Assembly: GCA_948567375.1 (NCBI GenBank)
Contig: OX419756.1
Span: 39,136,333 to 39,200,332, forward strand
From: Lunularia cruciata
Lineage: Eukaryota > Streptophyta > Marchantiopsida > Lunulariales > Lunulariaceae
Direction of reading: 5' to 3'
DNA: 64,000 bases
A program made the position numbers and the translations under genes. Shown here one piece after another: positions 34,141 to 46,822 of this stretch (positions are counted from its first letter, which is position 1; each line of letters begins with the position of its first letter). Under the pieces are notes generated by a model that worked only from the letters and a program-made list of their open reading frames with translations, did not search any database and had not been told where the DNA came from.

Positions 34141-36940
34141 TACCAATAATGACTTGGACTAAACTATATGTATGTTTAACTCCAGTTGTCCTAGCTTCTC
34201 ATGAGCATGATGTACTAATTGTGGTCTTTGAGATAGAAGTGGTACTACTCACACTCTACCATCCTCCCATATCTATATGAGTATGATTTTACAATTATTC
34301 ATAGACCTAGAGTGGTGAACCATGATGTAGATTGGTTGAATAGAAGGGTGGTTTCTACTCAACCCATATGCATTATAGTTCACCATTCTAGGTTTGTGAA
34401 TATTTGTGAAATTCTACTCTTACAAAATTAGAGCATATTGTGTAAGTTTCTTTGAAAGCTTATCGGACTCCATCAACCAATTTAGTGGTTAATGATCATT
34501 GATGAGAATGAAAGGGTTACTAAATAGGTAGCATCACAAATGTGCTACTACTTACATTCTTGCCAAGCATTCTCCCTCATATGAGCTATACTTTGTCTTT
34601 GTTGAACTTTTAGAGTGACTAGCGTAGGCCAGCACAAACTTCTTCCCCTTATCACCTTGTTAGGTAAGTACAACTCCAAGCCCCAATGTACTCCAATAAA
34701 TATGAACTTGGAATGGTTGTCCTTAGATCAATCTCTTGAGAATAGAGGTAGATGTCAACCTCTCCTTGAGCTCTATAGAAGCTCTCTCTTGCTAATCTCC
34801 CCAACACCATTCTTATGTAAGCTTGGTCAGCTTTGTCAAGGCCTTGGCAATGACACTAAATCCTTTAACATATTGATGATATAAGTTTTCCAATCCAAGG
34901 AATGCTTGCACTTTGCTTACATTTATAGGCCAAGGAATATATGCAATATGAACCTTGGTCTATTGAACACCAAATTGACCAAGGTAGATAGTGTGACCCA
35001 AATATTCAACCTACTCATGAAAGAGTCTACATTTCCCAAGATCTAATTTGAATCCATGAGATCTCAATCTCTCAAACACCTCCAACAAATGTCTCTCATG
35101 CTCCTCCATAATAGTGCTATAGACCAAAATGTCATCAATTTAACACCAAGTAAAATATAATCCTCCTAGGATCATGTCCATGATCTTCTAAAACTTGATA
35201 GTAGCATTCTTCAACCTAAATGGTAAGAACCTCTACTAATATAATATATCTTTACCATGAGGATCAATAACCCAAGATTTTGTCTTGTATTTTTTTTCCT
35301 TCTTGATTGGCAATCAATAATATCTTTCTCAAAGATCCAAAGTACAAAAGACCTTTCTATGATCAATTGCATCAAAGATCTCCTTTGGTGTAGGTATAGC
35401 ATACCAATAAGCTCTAGTCTATTGGTTGATAGGATGGTGATCTCCACACATCTACTTATTTGTGTAGTTGCCATGCCCATCTTTCTTGGCTGGCATTATT
35501 GTAGTTGAAAAATACTCTCCATGTAAAATCTCCACCAGACCAACCTCAAAAAGGTCTCTACTTTGGCTCTAAATCAATTCTCTCTTGATGTCATTATATT
35601 TGTAAGGACATTTAAAAATTGACGTATCATTAGTCAACTCAATCCAAATATCATGTCCTTTCAAAGCACTCAAATCCTTTATAATAAGGATAAAATAACT
35701 TGTGTAGCTCCTTTATGACCTCTAAACTCTTTGTCTTTCTCTTCTTGTAAGCTTGGATCTAATCTTTGGCTCCTAAGAATCTTCTAAAATGGATATAGAG
35801 TGGAAGATGCATTAACTAGCTACTACACTAGGCCCTTGGAAGTAGTAATGTCATGCTTCCAATTGCTAGAGTCTTCAACCTCATTGTAAAAACTCCCTCT
35901 ACTCTTATTACAAGCTCCACATGTCCTCTAGTTGAATCTCTACCAGACCAAGGGTGTAACCCAAGTAGACCATGCTCACATGGATATACCTCAAGTAGAC
36001 CACTCTCACTAGTAGCCATTGGTTGTGTCTCAAGAATACCATGCACACTAATTCCATCACTCCAAATATATGCTGGAATCATCTTGATAGGCAAAAATCT
36101 CACAAGTGTCCAAGTCATGATGCCTACAAGCGCATCCTACATTGCTCCACCAATCCAAAGCTCACAATCCAAGTCAAATAATTCAGGTCCATATCCTAAC
36201 CTAACACATAATTCTTGGATGCTTCTGATACTATTGAAAAAATAACATTAATGTGAAAACCCATTTTTTGCTCTCTCTCACTGGTGTTAGGCTCCACCAA
36301 CTAGTTTAATTGTGAATCCCAAATAAGTCCAAGACCTCATTCTCAAAAAGCTTGTGAGCCTAGGAAACTCATGAATGCAGGTACAATAACCCTAGGCTTC
36401 CCAACAAGGTCCACCACTACCATAGGTGGCCCTACCAGGTTCACCACTACCATTGTCTAATATTGGTGCCCACCATCTAAAATATCATCAAGAATAAGTT
36501 GGGCTAGCCATTGGATCCAATCATATGCATGTTGTAGAAATTCTCTAAGTAAGAATTTTTTCCACCAAAGTTAAAGAAATTGAGCCCATGATCCAACTCT
36601 AGCTGCACCAAAACAATGACTGGTCCCATCTAAGAATAGACATGATGTGTACTTGCCACTACTCATGTGTGACAATCACCTATCAAAGGGATGCTCTCCA
36701 AAATTTAAGCTCAAGAAACAACTTGATGAACTTGGAGATATCATAATGTATATAACATCTCCTATTACACACCAAAATGGGGATCAAATAGACCTTGACC
36801 TTGGCCAACATGGGTATATCCTTAACATGGCCATCTAGAAATCACCAAATAATTAGAACCATGTCTTTTTAGATCTTGTGCTCCCACCAAGGAAATGTTT
36901 GTTGGTAGGGTCTTTTGGTAATCCTTGACTACTAACATTG
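34141..36940 (-). pseudogene. Element B2 pol (RNase H and reverse transcriptase)
   Basis: Parallel to 20363-23160 in B1. RNase H remains lie around 34390-34640 and RT around 34830-35560 on the minus strand. It continues past the solo LTR at 36941. Many breaks. Confidence 0.75.
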
Positions 36941-37703
36941 TGTAATAATTCAAGGATAAGAGACCTGAAAAGAAACATAGAATAAGAAACACATAGTTTC
37001 ATACTCAAACCTCTAATGCACCAAAGAAGCATCTTGATTGTATTATATAGCAAAGTGGACTACTCTAAAGGAAGCTCTACCCTTGGATCAACTACATGGA
37101 TTGGTGATATGTCAATGATCTCTACCCTTAGATTTAGTTTTATGCATGGGTGACATGTTGGTTCTTATTCTATCTGGTTGGTCAAACCACCTTTGACCAT
37201 AGTGAATCTTATAGGAATCTTGTAGAAACCTTGTAGGAATCTCTAAATTGCATGGATGAGGTACCATTGGAAAGCTCTCAATGAGACAAACCAAGGGAGA
37301 GGAAAAGCTAACCTTTTTGTTATTAGGGAAGGGGAGGGCATCTGCACATTTTTGAGGTCTAACTCATCCATTTAGGCCTTCAAAATTAGCTATGAAGTTT
37401 CCATGCTATTTTTGGCTCCTACCCTATTAGTAGAAGTCCTCTTTTGGTGACACCTCTATCTAATCTACCTAGCCTATCATATATAACATCTTTCCAGATG
37501 TTACCAAGCCAATTTTCACCTCCAGCTAATATGTCTAGCTATTGGTATTTCTTCAGGCTATTTTTGGCTTTTCCCTACTAGTAGAAATACTCTTTTGGTG
37601 ACACCTCTATCTGATCTACCTAGCCCATCATACATAACATCCTTCTAGATGTTACCAAGCCAATTTTCACCTCTAGTTAATATGTCTAACTATTAGTATT
37701 ACA
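36941..37703 (-). repeat. Solo LTR of the A family inside B2
   Basis: 763 bp, TGTAATAATTC to AGTATTACA, flanked by a perfect 5-bp duplication CATTG (36936-36940 and 37704-37708). It is homologous to the element A LTR at 16778-17495, including its internal tandem duplication. The matching B1 region (near 23165) shows no insertion. The orientation given is that of the A LTR. Confidence 0.93.
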
Positions 37704-40700
37704 CATTGGTAATAACTCTAAATACCAATAGGCCAAGTGTGCCATAAGATGTATAGAGATTCATCTAGTAGTCATATTTCTCTCCACTTGCAAGTACCTC
37801 TAAACATGTATTCTTGCTTATAGTATCATAGTTAGTCCAATGTTGATCTCATCAAACAACTCCAATAAGCATATTTTGTCTACTTGATACTATTAAGCAA
37901 TAAGTGTGTATCCAAAGGTGACAAGGTAATAAATGCCAAAATCTCATCCTCATACTAGTCTCTCAATGGTACAAAGGTTCCACTCCAAGCTTATTGCACT
38001 AATTGATTTGCATGTTGTATAATACCTCTTGAGAACTCCATAATGGAAAATCCAAGGTGGATAGAACAACCCCACCTGTACTCCAAATCCAAGTGATATA
38101 CTCTAGCGCAAGGATATCTTTTGCATGGGTGTTCCTCTCCAATAAGTCACCAAGCCAAGTAACAAAACCATTGAAAGTTGAAATTGATGCTATGTTCCCT
38201 AATTATAATGAGCCAAAATTACCAATACTAAAGCGCATTGGTAGATGATATACCCATCTTTCACTTGACTGCCATCCTAGCCTATTGGAAGTTGTCTCCT
38301 CCTAATAGTCAATTTTGAAACCCATAGGGTATAATACTACTCCACCAACTAGCACATCATGTGACTCAACTACTATTGAAATGGCTTGAGCTCTCACTAC
38401 AAAGCTATCAATCTGATGACTAGGTTGAGTTTAAACAATGAACTCCTCATATGTGATGTATTGTGTAGAACCATACCTTCAAGATGTTTGCATCTAAAAT
38501 TGATAACTCTCCACATTGGTCTTTTGTAGCCCAAGACTGACAATTACAACCTTCCTCAACATAAGGAGCTATGCATTAGAGTCTAATAAGACCCTCTATG
38601 GTATATAGATCTTCCTTCAAGGTCCTACTAAACAAAAAATCCCACTCTAGTTATCCAACAAAACAATTCCAAGTGTGAACCAAGCTTGCTCAAATATAGG
38701 TCTAGTTGATAACTCCTCCAACTTTGTTGATGTTGCCTACCATAAAGTACTAGTAGTTGAATGCATCCCATGCTCCTCAACCAAGTTAGCTCCACTATCA
38801 ACCACATGTGCTCTAGAAGCATTAACCACAACATCCCTATTCTTACAAAGTATGACAAACAATCCAAACACTTGAGTTGGGTAAACTTCTAATATAAATG
38901 CATCATTGGCTAAGAATAAAGGGGAGTGCATAATCAATTGAACCACTCCCAAGATTATGCTAGACTCAATTTTTGTAATAGCAAGTGATTGACTAGTATC
39001 TAGTCCATCATGCACTCTATCATACTTGCACTAGGACGTCTAGGAGCTATGGATATCATTTTTAGTGCCTTAAAGAGTGTGAAAGATTGTGGAGGTCTAA
39101 CATGTCTACCAGCTTCTCCTCTCTCTCCAACTCCATTGATTCTAGAACATGTATTGCACCAATAAATCATTGTAGCAAATGCATCTACCTATACTACTCA
39201 ATACATAAAGTCAAAGACATCTCTATCACCAACATAAGAGGTAGAAGCCCCAATGCTTGAATTTGATCTCCATGAGCTATAGCCATGCTAGCCAATTGTT
39301 TCTCCAACCACTATATCCCAATAGCCATAGTTGTATCAAAAGAAAAGGTACGTACTAGACCCCTACCAAGTGTAGGTCATGTATTGCTACCTCTACTACC
39401 TCATCCTCCATAATTTGGAGCTCCTCTACCACTTGCTATAATAGGCCTACCACTTCCCCATGGAGATCAAAGCATTGATCACTTGTACAACCAAATCTAT
39501 GGCAAGGGTCACATTGTTTCAAAGTTGGTTGTGATGCTCCAAAGGTATCATGCCCATACCTTAGGAGCACTCTCTCTTGTGATGAGGTCCACCATAAGTC
39601 CAACAAGCAACACCATCACCCATTGGTTGTTGTTGATCAAAAAATAAGAGTAAGGGTCTAGGTGCACTAGGTCCTCTACTCGCTCCATAAGGTTAAAGGT
39701 GTCCACTCTACCCTTAAAAGCAAACATAATGTGGTGCACTCTATTGCACTTTGGAAGAATGACTATAGATGAGGTGTCCCTACCGATTCCCAATATCATC
39801 ACTCTCTTCTCCACTATGTTGAGCTCAATATGCTCAACCAAACCAATAAACACCACCAAAGCTAGTGAGTTAGCATGCAATAACATAGTATCACTTACTC
39901 TACATTATAGCTCCTTGTCCAATGTCCTATGCCAAAAATGGACTACTTGGACTTCAATAATTCCTTGAGTGAAATTGATTTTCCATCTCATGCAAGTATA
40001 TGCCTCATGAAGGTTCTTTCTAGTCTTTTGTTGGAACTCTTTCAAAGCTCTTTAGCATATCAATCTACAATCTTGAGTAAGTTTGCCTCAATCACTAGAA
40101 TAACTCCACCATGGGATTAAACCCTAGTATTGCACCACCTCTTGCAATGGTACCTCCACTTGTAATAGCACTATCTCCAACTAGTTTGCCTCCAGTGGAT
40201 ACACCAATTTTATTAGAGCTAGAACTCATGTGTATTTTTATCTACCCTTAAGAACCAAGCTTAAAGTGATAAAGATGAATTTTGGAGACCAATATTGTCT
40301 CCATAGCTCAATCTCCTCCAAGTGAGCTCTCTCTAACTCATGGTAATCATCCATTGGTGGATCCTCTAAGGGCTAGAATAATCTCTTCCATGCCATGAAA
40401 GGTGTGAACAAAGTCAAATTTTGCATCTATTGTAGATCACACCAACTATCAAACTCTTGAATGAAATCACCTAACTCAATGGCACCCATTGTACTAGAGT
40501 AGAGCCCATAAATATTATCCATATCCCACAACAAAGATACAAACATACCAAGTGCTTTGTTAACTGAATTAGCTCTGATGTCAAACTCCAAACCAAAATC
40601 AATCTCCTTCCTTACTAGGACTTGAGGTATAGGCTAATATCCAACACCACTACTTATTGTAGAAAAATCTCCTTTAGAATTCTTGGGAACTCTATCGAGA

Positions 40701-40924
40701 TGATGTACTCCAAACCACAATTGAAACTACCACAAAAAACCACCAACTAATGTAAGTCTAACTATGATAATCACACTAGAGGAAGTGTAACTTGTAACCT
40801 ACTCCCACAACATGCACTCTCATAGTCTATAAGCCATCATTTCCTACCTCATTAGAGAGAAACATAAATAGTTTGATTGGTCATCACTCCAAGCTCACTA
40901 CCAAAAGCACACTAGAGTAAAAAT
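37704..40924 (-). pseudogene. Element B2 gag and linker
   Basis: Parallel to 23165-24369 plus 30416-32484 of B1, but uninterrupted, so it shows where element C went in. Gag knuckle remains lie near 39515-39470 (reads close to CDPCHRFG). Broken in many places. Confidence 0.7.
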
Positions 40925-40938
40925 GCTTTAAATATCAA

Positions 40939-40968
40939 TGCATCTCACAAAACATGGTGCATAAATGG
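40939..40968 (-). repeat. Element B2 5' LTR, left piece
   Basis: TGCATCTCACAAAAC opens the LTR on the plus strand. After 30 bp it is cut by element D and resumes at 46605. Confidence 0.75.
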
Positions 40969-41393
40969 TGTAACCATATAGAGTTTAGTGACAAAGTTAG
41001 TAGGGCTAATGAAGTAGCAAATAAGAAAAATTAGCCTAGAATATTCTAAAAGTATTGAGGAAGTTTCTTGGGAAGCTCCTGTCTAGCTTAGCTTGCACCT
41101 CAAGTAAGTACCTTCTAGAAGGAAACTTCTAGAAGCTTCTAACTAGCTTAGCTTGCACGCCAAGTAAGCGGCTTCTAGAAGGAAGCTTCTTGAGAAGCTT
41201 CCTTGTTAACTTGGCTTGCACTCTAAGAAAGTGGCTCAAGGAAGCTTCTTAAGAGGCTTCTCAAGGGCCTTGTATGCTACCCATAAATACCAAAGCCAAA
41301 GCTTATGCTAGGCATTTGGATTTTTCCCTCATTCAAGTGTCCCAATGTGAGCTTCCATTCTCTTATTTCTTTCCTCGGTCTTGGTCTTTTACA
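40969..41393 (+). repeat. Element D 5' LTR
   Basis: 425 bp. It carries GAAacTTCtaGAAgcTTC at 41122-41139 (four alternating heat-shock units) and more GAA/TTC pairs at 41113-41120 and 41173-41201. Confidence 0.95.
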
Positions 41394-41394
41394 T

Positions 41395-41406
41395 TGGTAT
41401 CAGAGT
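41395..41406 (+). other. Element D primer-binding site
   Basis: TGGTATCAGAGT, eleven of twelve bases matching the initiator tRNA-Met site, one base after the LTR. Confidence 0.9.
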
Positions 41407-41649
41407 AGGAATGGGATGGATGGAATTTATGGACCACCAAATCAACTTCCACCAAACCATTGGGATTTTCATGTCCAGATATTACCCAATCATTGTTTCA
41501 CACAATTCATCACCTTGCGCTTTGGGCAAGATTTTTTGCATATGATCACCTTGTCTGAAGAACCCTTGATACTTTCGGTGGTAACTTATGGAGAATGGTG
41601 GATGTGCTGCATTTATGTGTTAATCAATTAGAGAAAATGGGAGTAGTGG

Positions 41650-44600
41650 GATAGAGTAGTAGCTATGGCGGCAATACCGAACATTATCCTTGTGATGCAA
41701 CAACAAATTGAGCACCTTACTTGATTTTTGGATGAACGAGACCAACAACAACAAGAACATATAGAGAGTGAACTAGTTTGAGATGGAGAAGATTGCATTT
41801 GATTTCCAAAACCCAAGGTGTTTGAAGGCAAGAATCTTTCAAGCACTATGGAGAATTTTTTGTTTGACTGCGAATGTTACTTTGAAGCCACCAATCTTCA
41901 AGATGAACCAAAATAGATTCTCTTGGCTTCAAGCCAATTGGATGGTGTGACAAAACTTTAGTGGCAATTCCAAGTGGAGTGAGCTGAACAACAAATTGTT
42001 GCACCAATTTTGACATGGATAGAATTCAAGGATGCAATATTTGGTCAATTTCAAACTATAAATGCCACCCGAGCCGCATGAGATAAACTAGTAGAGTTGA
42101 AGCAAATTGGCTTAGTAAGGAGTTATATCACACAATTTCAGAACATCATCATGCAAATTCTAGATATACAAGACGGTGAAGTTCTAGATCGATTTGTGCG
42201 GTGATTGAAGTCACAAACCAAATTAAAGGTGACCATGCGGGAACCACACAATGTAGAAGAAGCCGTGCAATTGGTTGAGCGCTTTGATTCCTTGGTTGAG
42301 ACAACTTGGTCCTGATCTTTACCTTCACCAAAGCTTACCAGTACACTACGCACGGGTGGAAGAGCCAACACCAATGGAGATTGATGCTATCCAACAGAGA
42401 CCACTTGGTACAATGGATAGAGAAAAATTGCAACAAAATGGAGGTTGTTTTTATTATCGCCAAGTTGAACATTGCATTGTTGAATGTCCACTAAGGAATG
42501 GGCAATCTTGACAAGTTGCCTAGATTGAATTTGTGGGACAAAATAATCAAGGAAACAAGGAATCCCAGTAGTAGATTTCAAGCTGCCTATTGGGAGCTTG
42601 AGGAGTTCCAATGGGATTAAAGTCTTGACCTATGAAAGTTTGCTTCACTTGCAAGGTACAATATCTGATCGGGGTTGTAGGATTTTGGTTGATTTTGGAA
42701 GTTCAAAGAATTGCATGTTTATGCAAGTAGCAAGGGAATTTGGTATTCCTATCAAGCTAGTGATTGGAAGTAGATTGATGATGGCGGATGGTGAAAAGCG
42801 TTATGCATTCCGTACCTCACATCCTGCTACTTTTAAGATTAGGAAAGAGTATTTGGAATGTATGAGGTTTATAGTGGCACCTCTACACTTTGATGTCATT
42901 CTAGGACTACCTTGGCTTGAACAATATACGGTTCAATTTGATTGGACTCAACAACAAATTCAAGTACAACACCAAGGTAGGAATTTCCGATTGGGTTGTC
43001 TGACATCTCCGAGTAAAACACCTAAGAATAGTCAATCCCAAGATAGAATGTTTGTTGAGAAGATAGCCATAGAGCATGCCTTGAAGAGAGAGGAGCCCCA
43101 AGATGGGAAGTTTTCCAAGAAGGCAACCATGGAACAAGCTTTGAAGAGAGATGAGTCCCTAGATGGGAAGTTTGTTAGTGAAGCAGCCATAGAGCAAGCT
43201 TTAGAGGAAGATAAGTCTATTTTTGTAGTGTGTATCAAGCCAATTGCACAAGGACAATCTGAGGAGAGCCAAGAGCCTCATCAAGCAATGGTTGATCAGA
43301 TAGTTCAAGAGTTTGTGGACGTGTTTCTGGATGATCTACTGAAGGGATTACCCTCCAATCATGGTATGCCCTTCAAGATTGAGTTGTTGCTAGGGAGTAC
43401 TCTAGTGAGTAGACCAATCTATCGGCTCTCACCAAAGGAGTTGGAGGAGTTGCAAACAACACTTATGGAGTTGTTGGAGAAGGACTTCATACAATATAGT
43501 ACCTCTCCTTTGAGAGCACCAATACTATTTGTTCCAAAAGAGGATGGAGGACTTCGTTCTGTATTGATTATCATGGGCTCAATAAGCAAACAATTAAGAA
43601 TGCATATCCTTTGCCTCAGATTGATGCCTTACTTGATCAATTGAGTGGAGCATGATACTTTTCCAAGATGGATCTTTGTAGCGGCTATTGGCAAATCCCC
43701 ATTAATAGGGAGGATGTGCAAAAGATGGCCTTTTGCACAAGGTATGTGCATTTTGAGTGGAGAGTTCTACCTTTTGAGCTCACTAATGCTAGCAGTCTTC
43801 ATGGATCAGATGCATTGGGTGTTGGATGGACTATTGGATTGGTACATGGTGGTGTTCTTTGATGATATCTTAATCTATAGCAAGACAAAGGCAAAACACA
43901 TGAATCATATGCAAGAAGTCCTAAGACGATTACAACAATGGAAATTTTACTGCAAGAAGTCAAAGTGTGCCTTTTTGGCAAAAGGAAGTTACCTTCTTGG
44001 AGCACAAGATCTTATCAAAAGGGATCAAGATGGAAGAGGAGAAAATCAAGGCCATTACTAATTGGACTACTCCAAAAGATACTATAGAAGTACGGGCATT
44101 TAATGGACTTGCCAATTTTTTCCAACGGTTTATCCATTATTATGCGCATGTGGCTGCACCATTGATTGACCTCTTGAGGAAGGAATCAAGCTTCTAGTAG
44201 ACCACCAAGCACAAAGAAACATATGGTGTCTTCAAGACCTATTCTTCAATCGTATGATCCTCAACTACCCTGTGTGGTTGATTTTGATGCTTCTAACTTT
44301 GCAATTGGAGCCATGTTGCAACAAGAATTCCCACATGGACTACATCCCATTGCTTTTGTGTCTTGTTGACTCAATATGGCTAAAAGAAACTGGTCTGCTT
44401 GAGATTGAGAACAACTTGCAATGGTATATGCCACCAAGGTATGGAGACATTACCTCTTGGGGAAACAAGTGATCATGCGAATTGATCACAAACCATTGTT
44501 GCAGACCTTACACTTGGAACACATGAAGAGTAGACATCATTGATGGGAGGAACAACTCTAATTGTTTGACATCAAACTTGAGTACAAACCAAGTTAGTTC

Positions 44601-46150
44601 TACATCATCCCTGATGCTTTATCACGACGGCCTGATTTGAAGTCTCTTCCTCTCATCATAATGGCAATTACAATGATATCAATTGACTCCAAGGTCCAAA
44701 ATGAGTTTCAGTTAGCTCTACAACAAGATCCTTTCTTCCAAATGGTACATGGTCGCCTTACAGCATGTGATAAGGAATACAACACCTTCTCCATCAAGAA
44801 GGGCCTTCTATTCCATGAGGACCAGATCTATGTTATAGCCAAAGGTGATCTTTGACTTGTGCACCTTCAAGAAGCCCATGATTTACCTGTAGTTGGTCAC
44901 ATGGGTGTGCAAAAGATCTTAGGTACCCTCCAACGCCGATGGTGGTGGCCCAACATGACACAAGATGTTTGAGAATTTTTTTGATCATGTGAGAGCTACC
45001 AATGCAACAAGGCCAGCAACCAAAAGCTGAGTAGAGTTCTTCAACTACTCGCCATTTCATATGCTCGATAGGAGCATGTGAGCTTGGATCTCATCACATC
45101 TTTGCCCAAGATAAAGCAAGGACACACAACAATCGTGGTGTTTGTGGATAAGCTTAGTAAGCAAATCCACTTGGCACCAACCTATGATATCGTGGATGCT
45201 CCAACCTTAGCACAAATCTACTTCAACAATGTCTTCAAGCATCATGAGATGCCACATGTACTCATCTCCGATCGCAATCTTGATTTACCAGGAAGTTTTG
45301 GCAACCACTCTTCTAGATACTCGTTACCAAGCTTGCTTTGTCCATGGCCTATCATCCTCAAACTAATGGACAAACAGAATGTGAAAATTGTACATTGGAA
45401 AATATGCTCCGTGCCTTTGTCAATGTCCACCATACCAATTGAGATGAATATCTTGCAGTTGTAGAATTTGCCTACAACAATTCCAAATAGGCAAGCACCG
45501 GATTTTCTTCTTTCTTTCTCAATTTTGGCCAAGATCCGCTTGTTCCAAATTCTCTTCTTGCTCCTCCTCCATCTCAAGTTCCTCATACTTCAACATTCTT
45601 GACCACTATATTCCAATCTCTTTAACAAGCCAAATCTCACCTCCTTGTTGCTCAAAAATGTCAAAAACAATATGCGGACCACCATCATCGTGATCTCACC
45701 TTTGAAGTTGGTGATAAAGTCAAGTTATCCTCTAGTAACCTCCCTCTCCTCCTTGATACCCAAGTTTGTAAACGTGCCCCTAATTGGATAGGACCCTTTG
45801 ATGTCATCCAAATTGTCTCTCTTGTTGCTTATCAAATTGCCTTGCCTTGGCCTTGTCATATGCATATCCATCCTGTCTTTCATGTTTCCAAGTTGAAACC
45901 CTTTGTTCATAACCCCTCTTCCTTTTCCTCTTGAGTTCAACCTCCCTCTCCTCATATCCGTATCAATGATCATGAGGAGTACAAAGTTGATCATATCCTT
46001 ACGCGTCGCCATATTCAACGAGGCCGTTGACCACATATGGAGTACAAGGTCCAAAGGACCTTGTACTCCATATTGTACATGGGAACCTCTTTCTCACCTC
46101 CAGAATGCACAGACGGCCATCCAAGAGTTTGAAGCTTCATTAGCAACGAG
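41650..46150 (+). pseudogene. Element D gag-pol remnant
   Basis: Gag about 41650-42540 with knuckle remains (GGCFYYRQVEHCIVEC, near 42443-42487), protease about 42598-43020 (GCRILVDFGSSKNCM, VILGLPWLEQY), RT about 43300-44100 (RPIYRLSPKELEEL, DLCSGYWQIPINRED, VVFFDDILIYS), RNase H about 44250-44600, integrase about 44840-45500 (SLDLITSLPKIKQGHTTIVV), tail about 45680-46000. It aligns throughout with F1-1. Several breaks. Confidence 0.88.
46035..46073. repeat. Perfect 18-bp palindrome in the 3' part of element D
   Basis: ATATGGAGTACAAGGTCC (46035-46052), a 3-base AAA loop, and its exact complement (46056-46073). It is not present in this form in F1-1 or C. Confidence 0.9.
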
Positions 46151-46178
46151 GCCGTCACCAACTAGCGGTGGGGGAATA

Positions 46179-46604
46179 TGTAACAATATGGAGTTCTGCG
46201 ACAAAGTTAGTAGGGCTAACAAAATAGCAAATAAGACAAATTAGCTTAGAATATTCTAAAGGTATCTAGGAAGCTTCTTGGTAAGCTTCTCAATTAGCTT
46301 AGCTTGCACCTCAAGTAAGTAGCTTCTAGAAGGAAACTTCTAGAAGCTTCCAACTAGCTTAGCTTGCACGCCAAGTAAGCGGCTTCTAGAAGGAAGCTTC
46401 TTGAGAAGCTTCTTGGTTGACTTGGCTTGCACTCTAAGAAAGCGGCTCAAGGAAGCTTCTTGAGAGGCTTCTCAAGAGCCTTGTATGCTACCTATAAATA
46501 CCGAAGCCGAAGCTCATGCTAGGCATTTGGAGTTTTTCTTCATTCAAGTGTCCCAATGTGAGCTTCCATTCTCCTATTTCTCTCCTTGGTCTTGGTCTTT
46601 TACA
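46179..46604 (+). repeat. Element D 3' LTR
   Basis: 426 bp, preceded by GCGGTGGGGGAATA. It keeps GAAacTTCtaGAAgcTTC at 46333-46350 and TATAAATA at 46493-46500, 143 bp apart. Confidence 0.95.
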
Positions 46605-46767
46605 AATAGAAATTATAGAATGCAAAGGATACAACCACAAGAAATAAAAATTGCATTGACTTTGCAACCATTTGACATTTGACATAATAAGAGTTTCTAT
46701 CTAATCCTATGCTATCAAGATCACCAAGAATGGGATTAAACATCCTTTCTTAGCCAAAGTTACATGA

Positions 46768-46822
<55 letters not shown>

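Larger units (their letters stand above)
40969..46604 (+). mobile_element. Element D: F1-family chromovirus copy inserted in the B2 LTR
   Basis: LTRs 40969-41393 and 46179-46604, flanked by near-identical 5-bp duplications AATGG (40964-40968) and AATAG (46605-46609). It has a primer site, a full gypsy order and a polypurine tract before the 3' LTR. The LTRs differ by about 9 % by eye, so D is older than F1-1 and younger than C. Complete in layout with several breaks. Confidence 0.95.

Noticed and set aside
35828-36245. Opposed 96- and 130-codon open frames
   Set aside because: Both fall in the pol region of element B2 and show no host-gene similarity.
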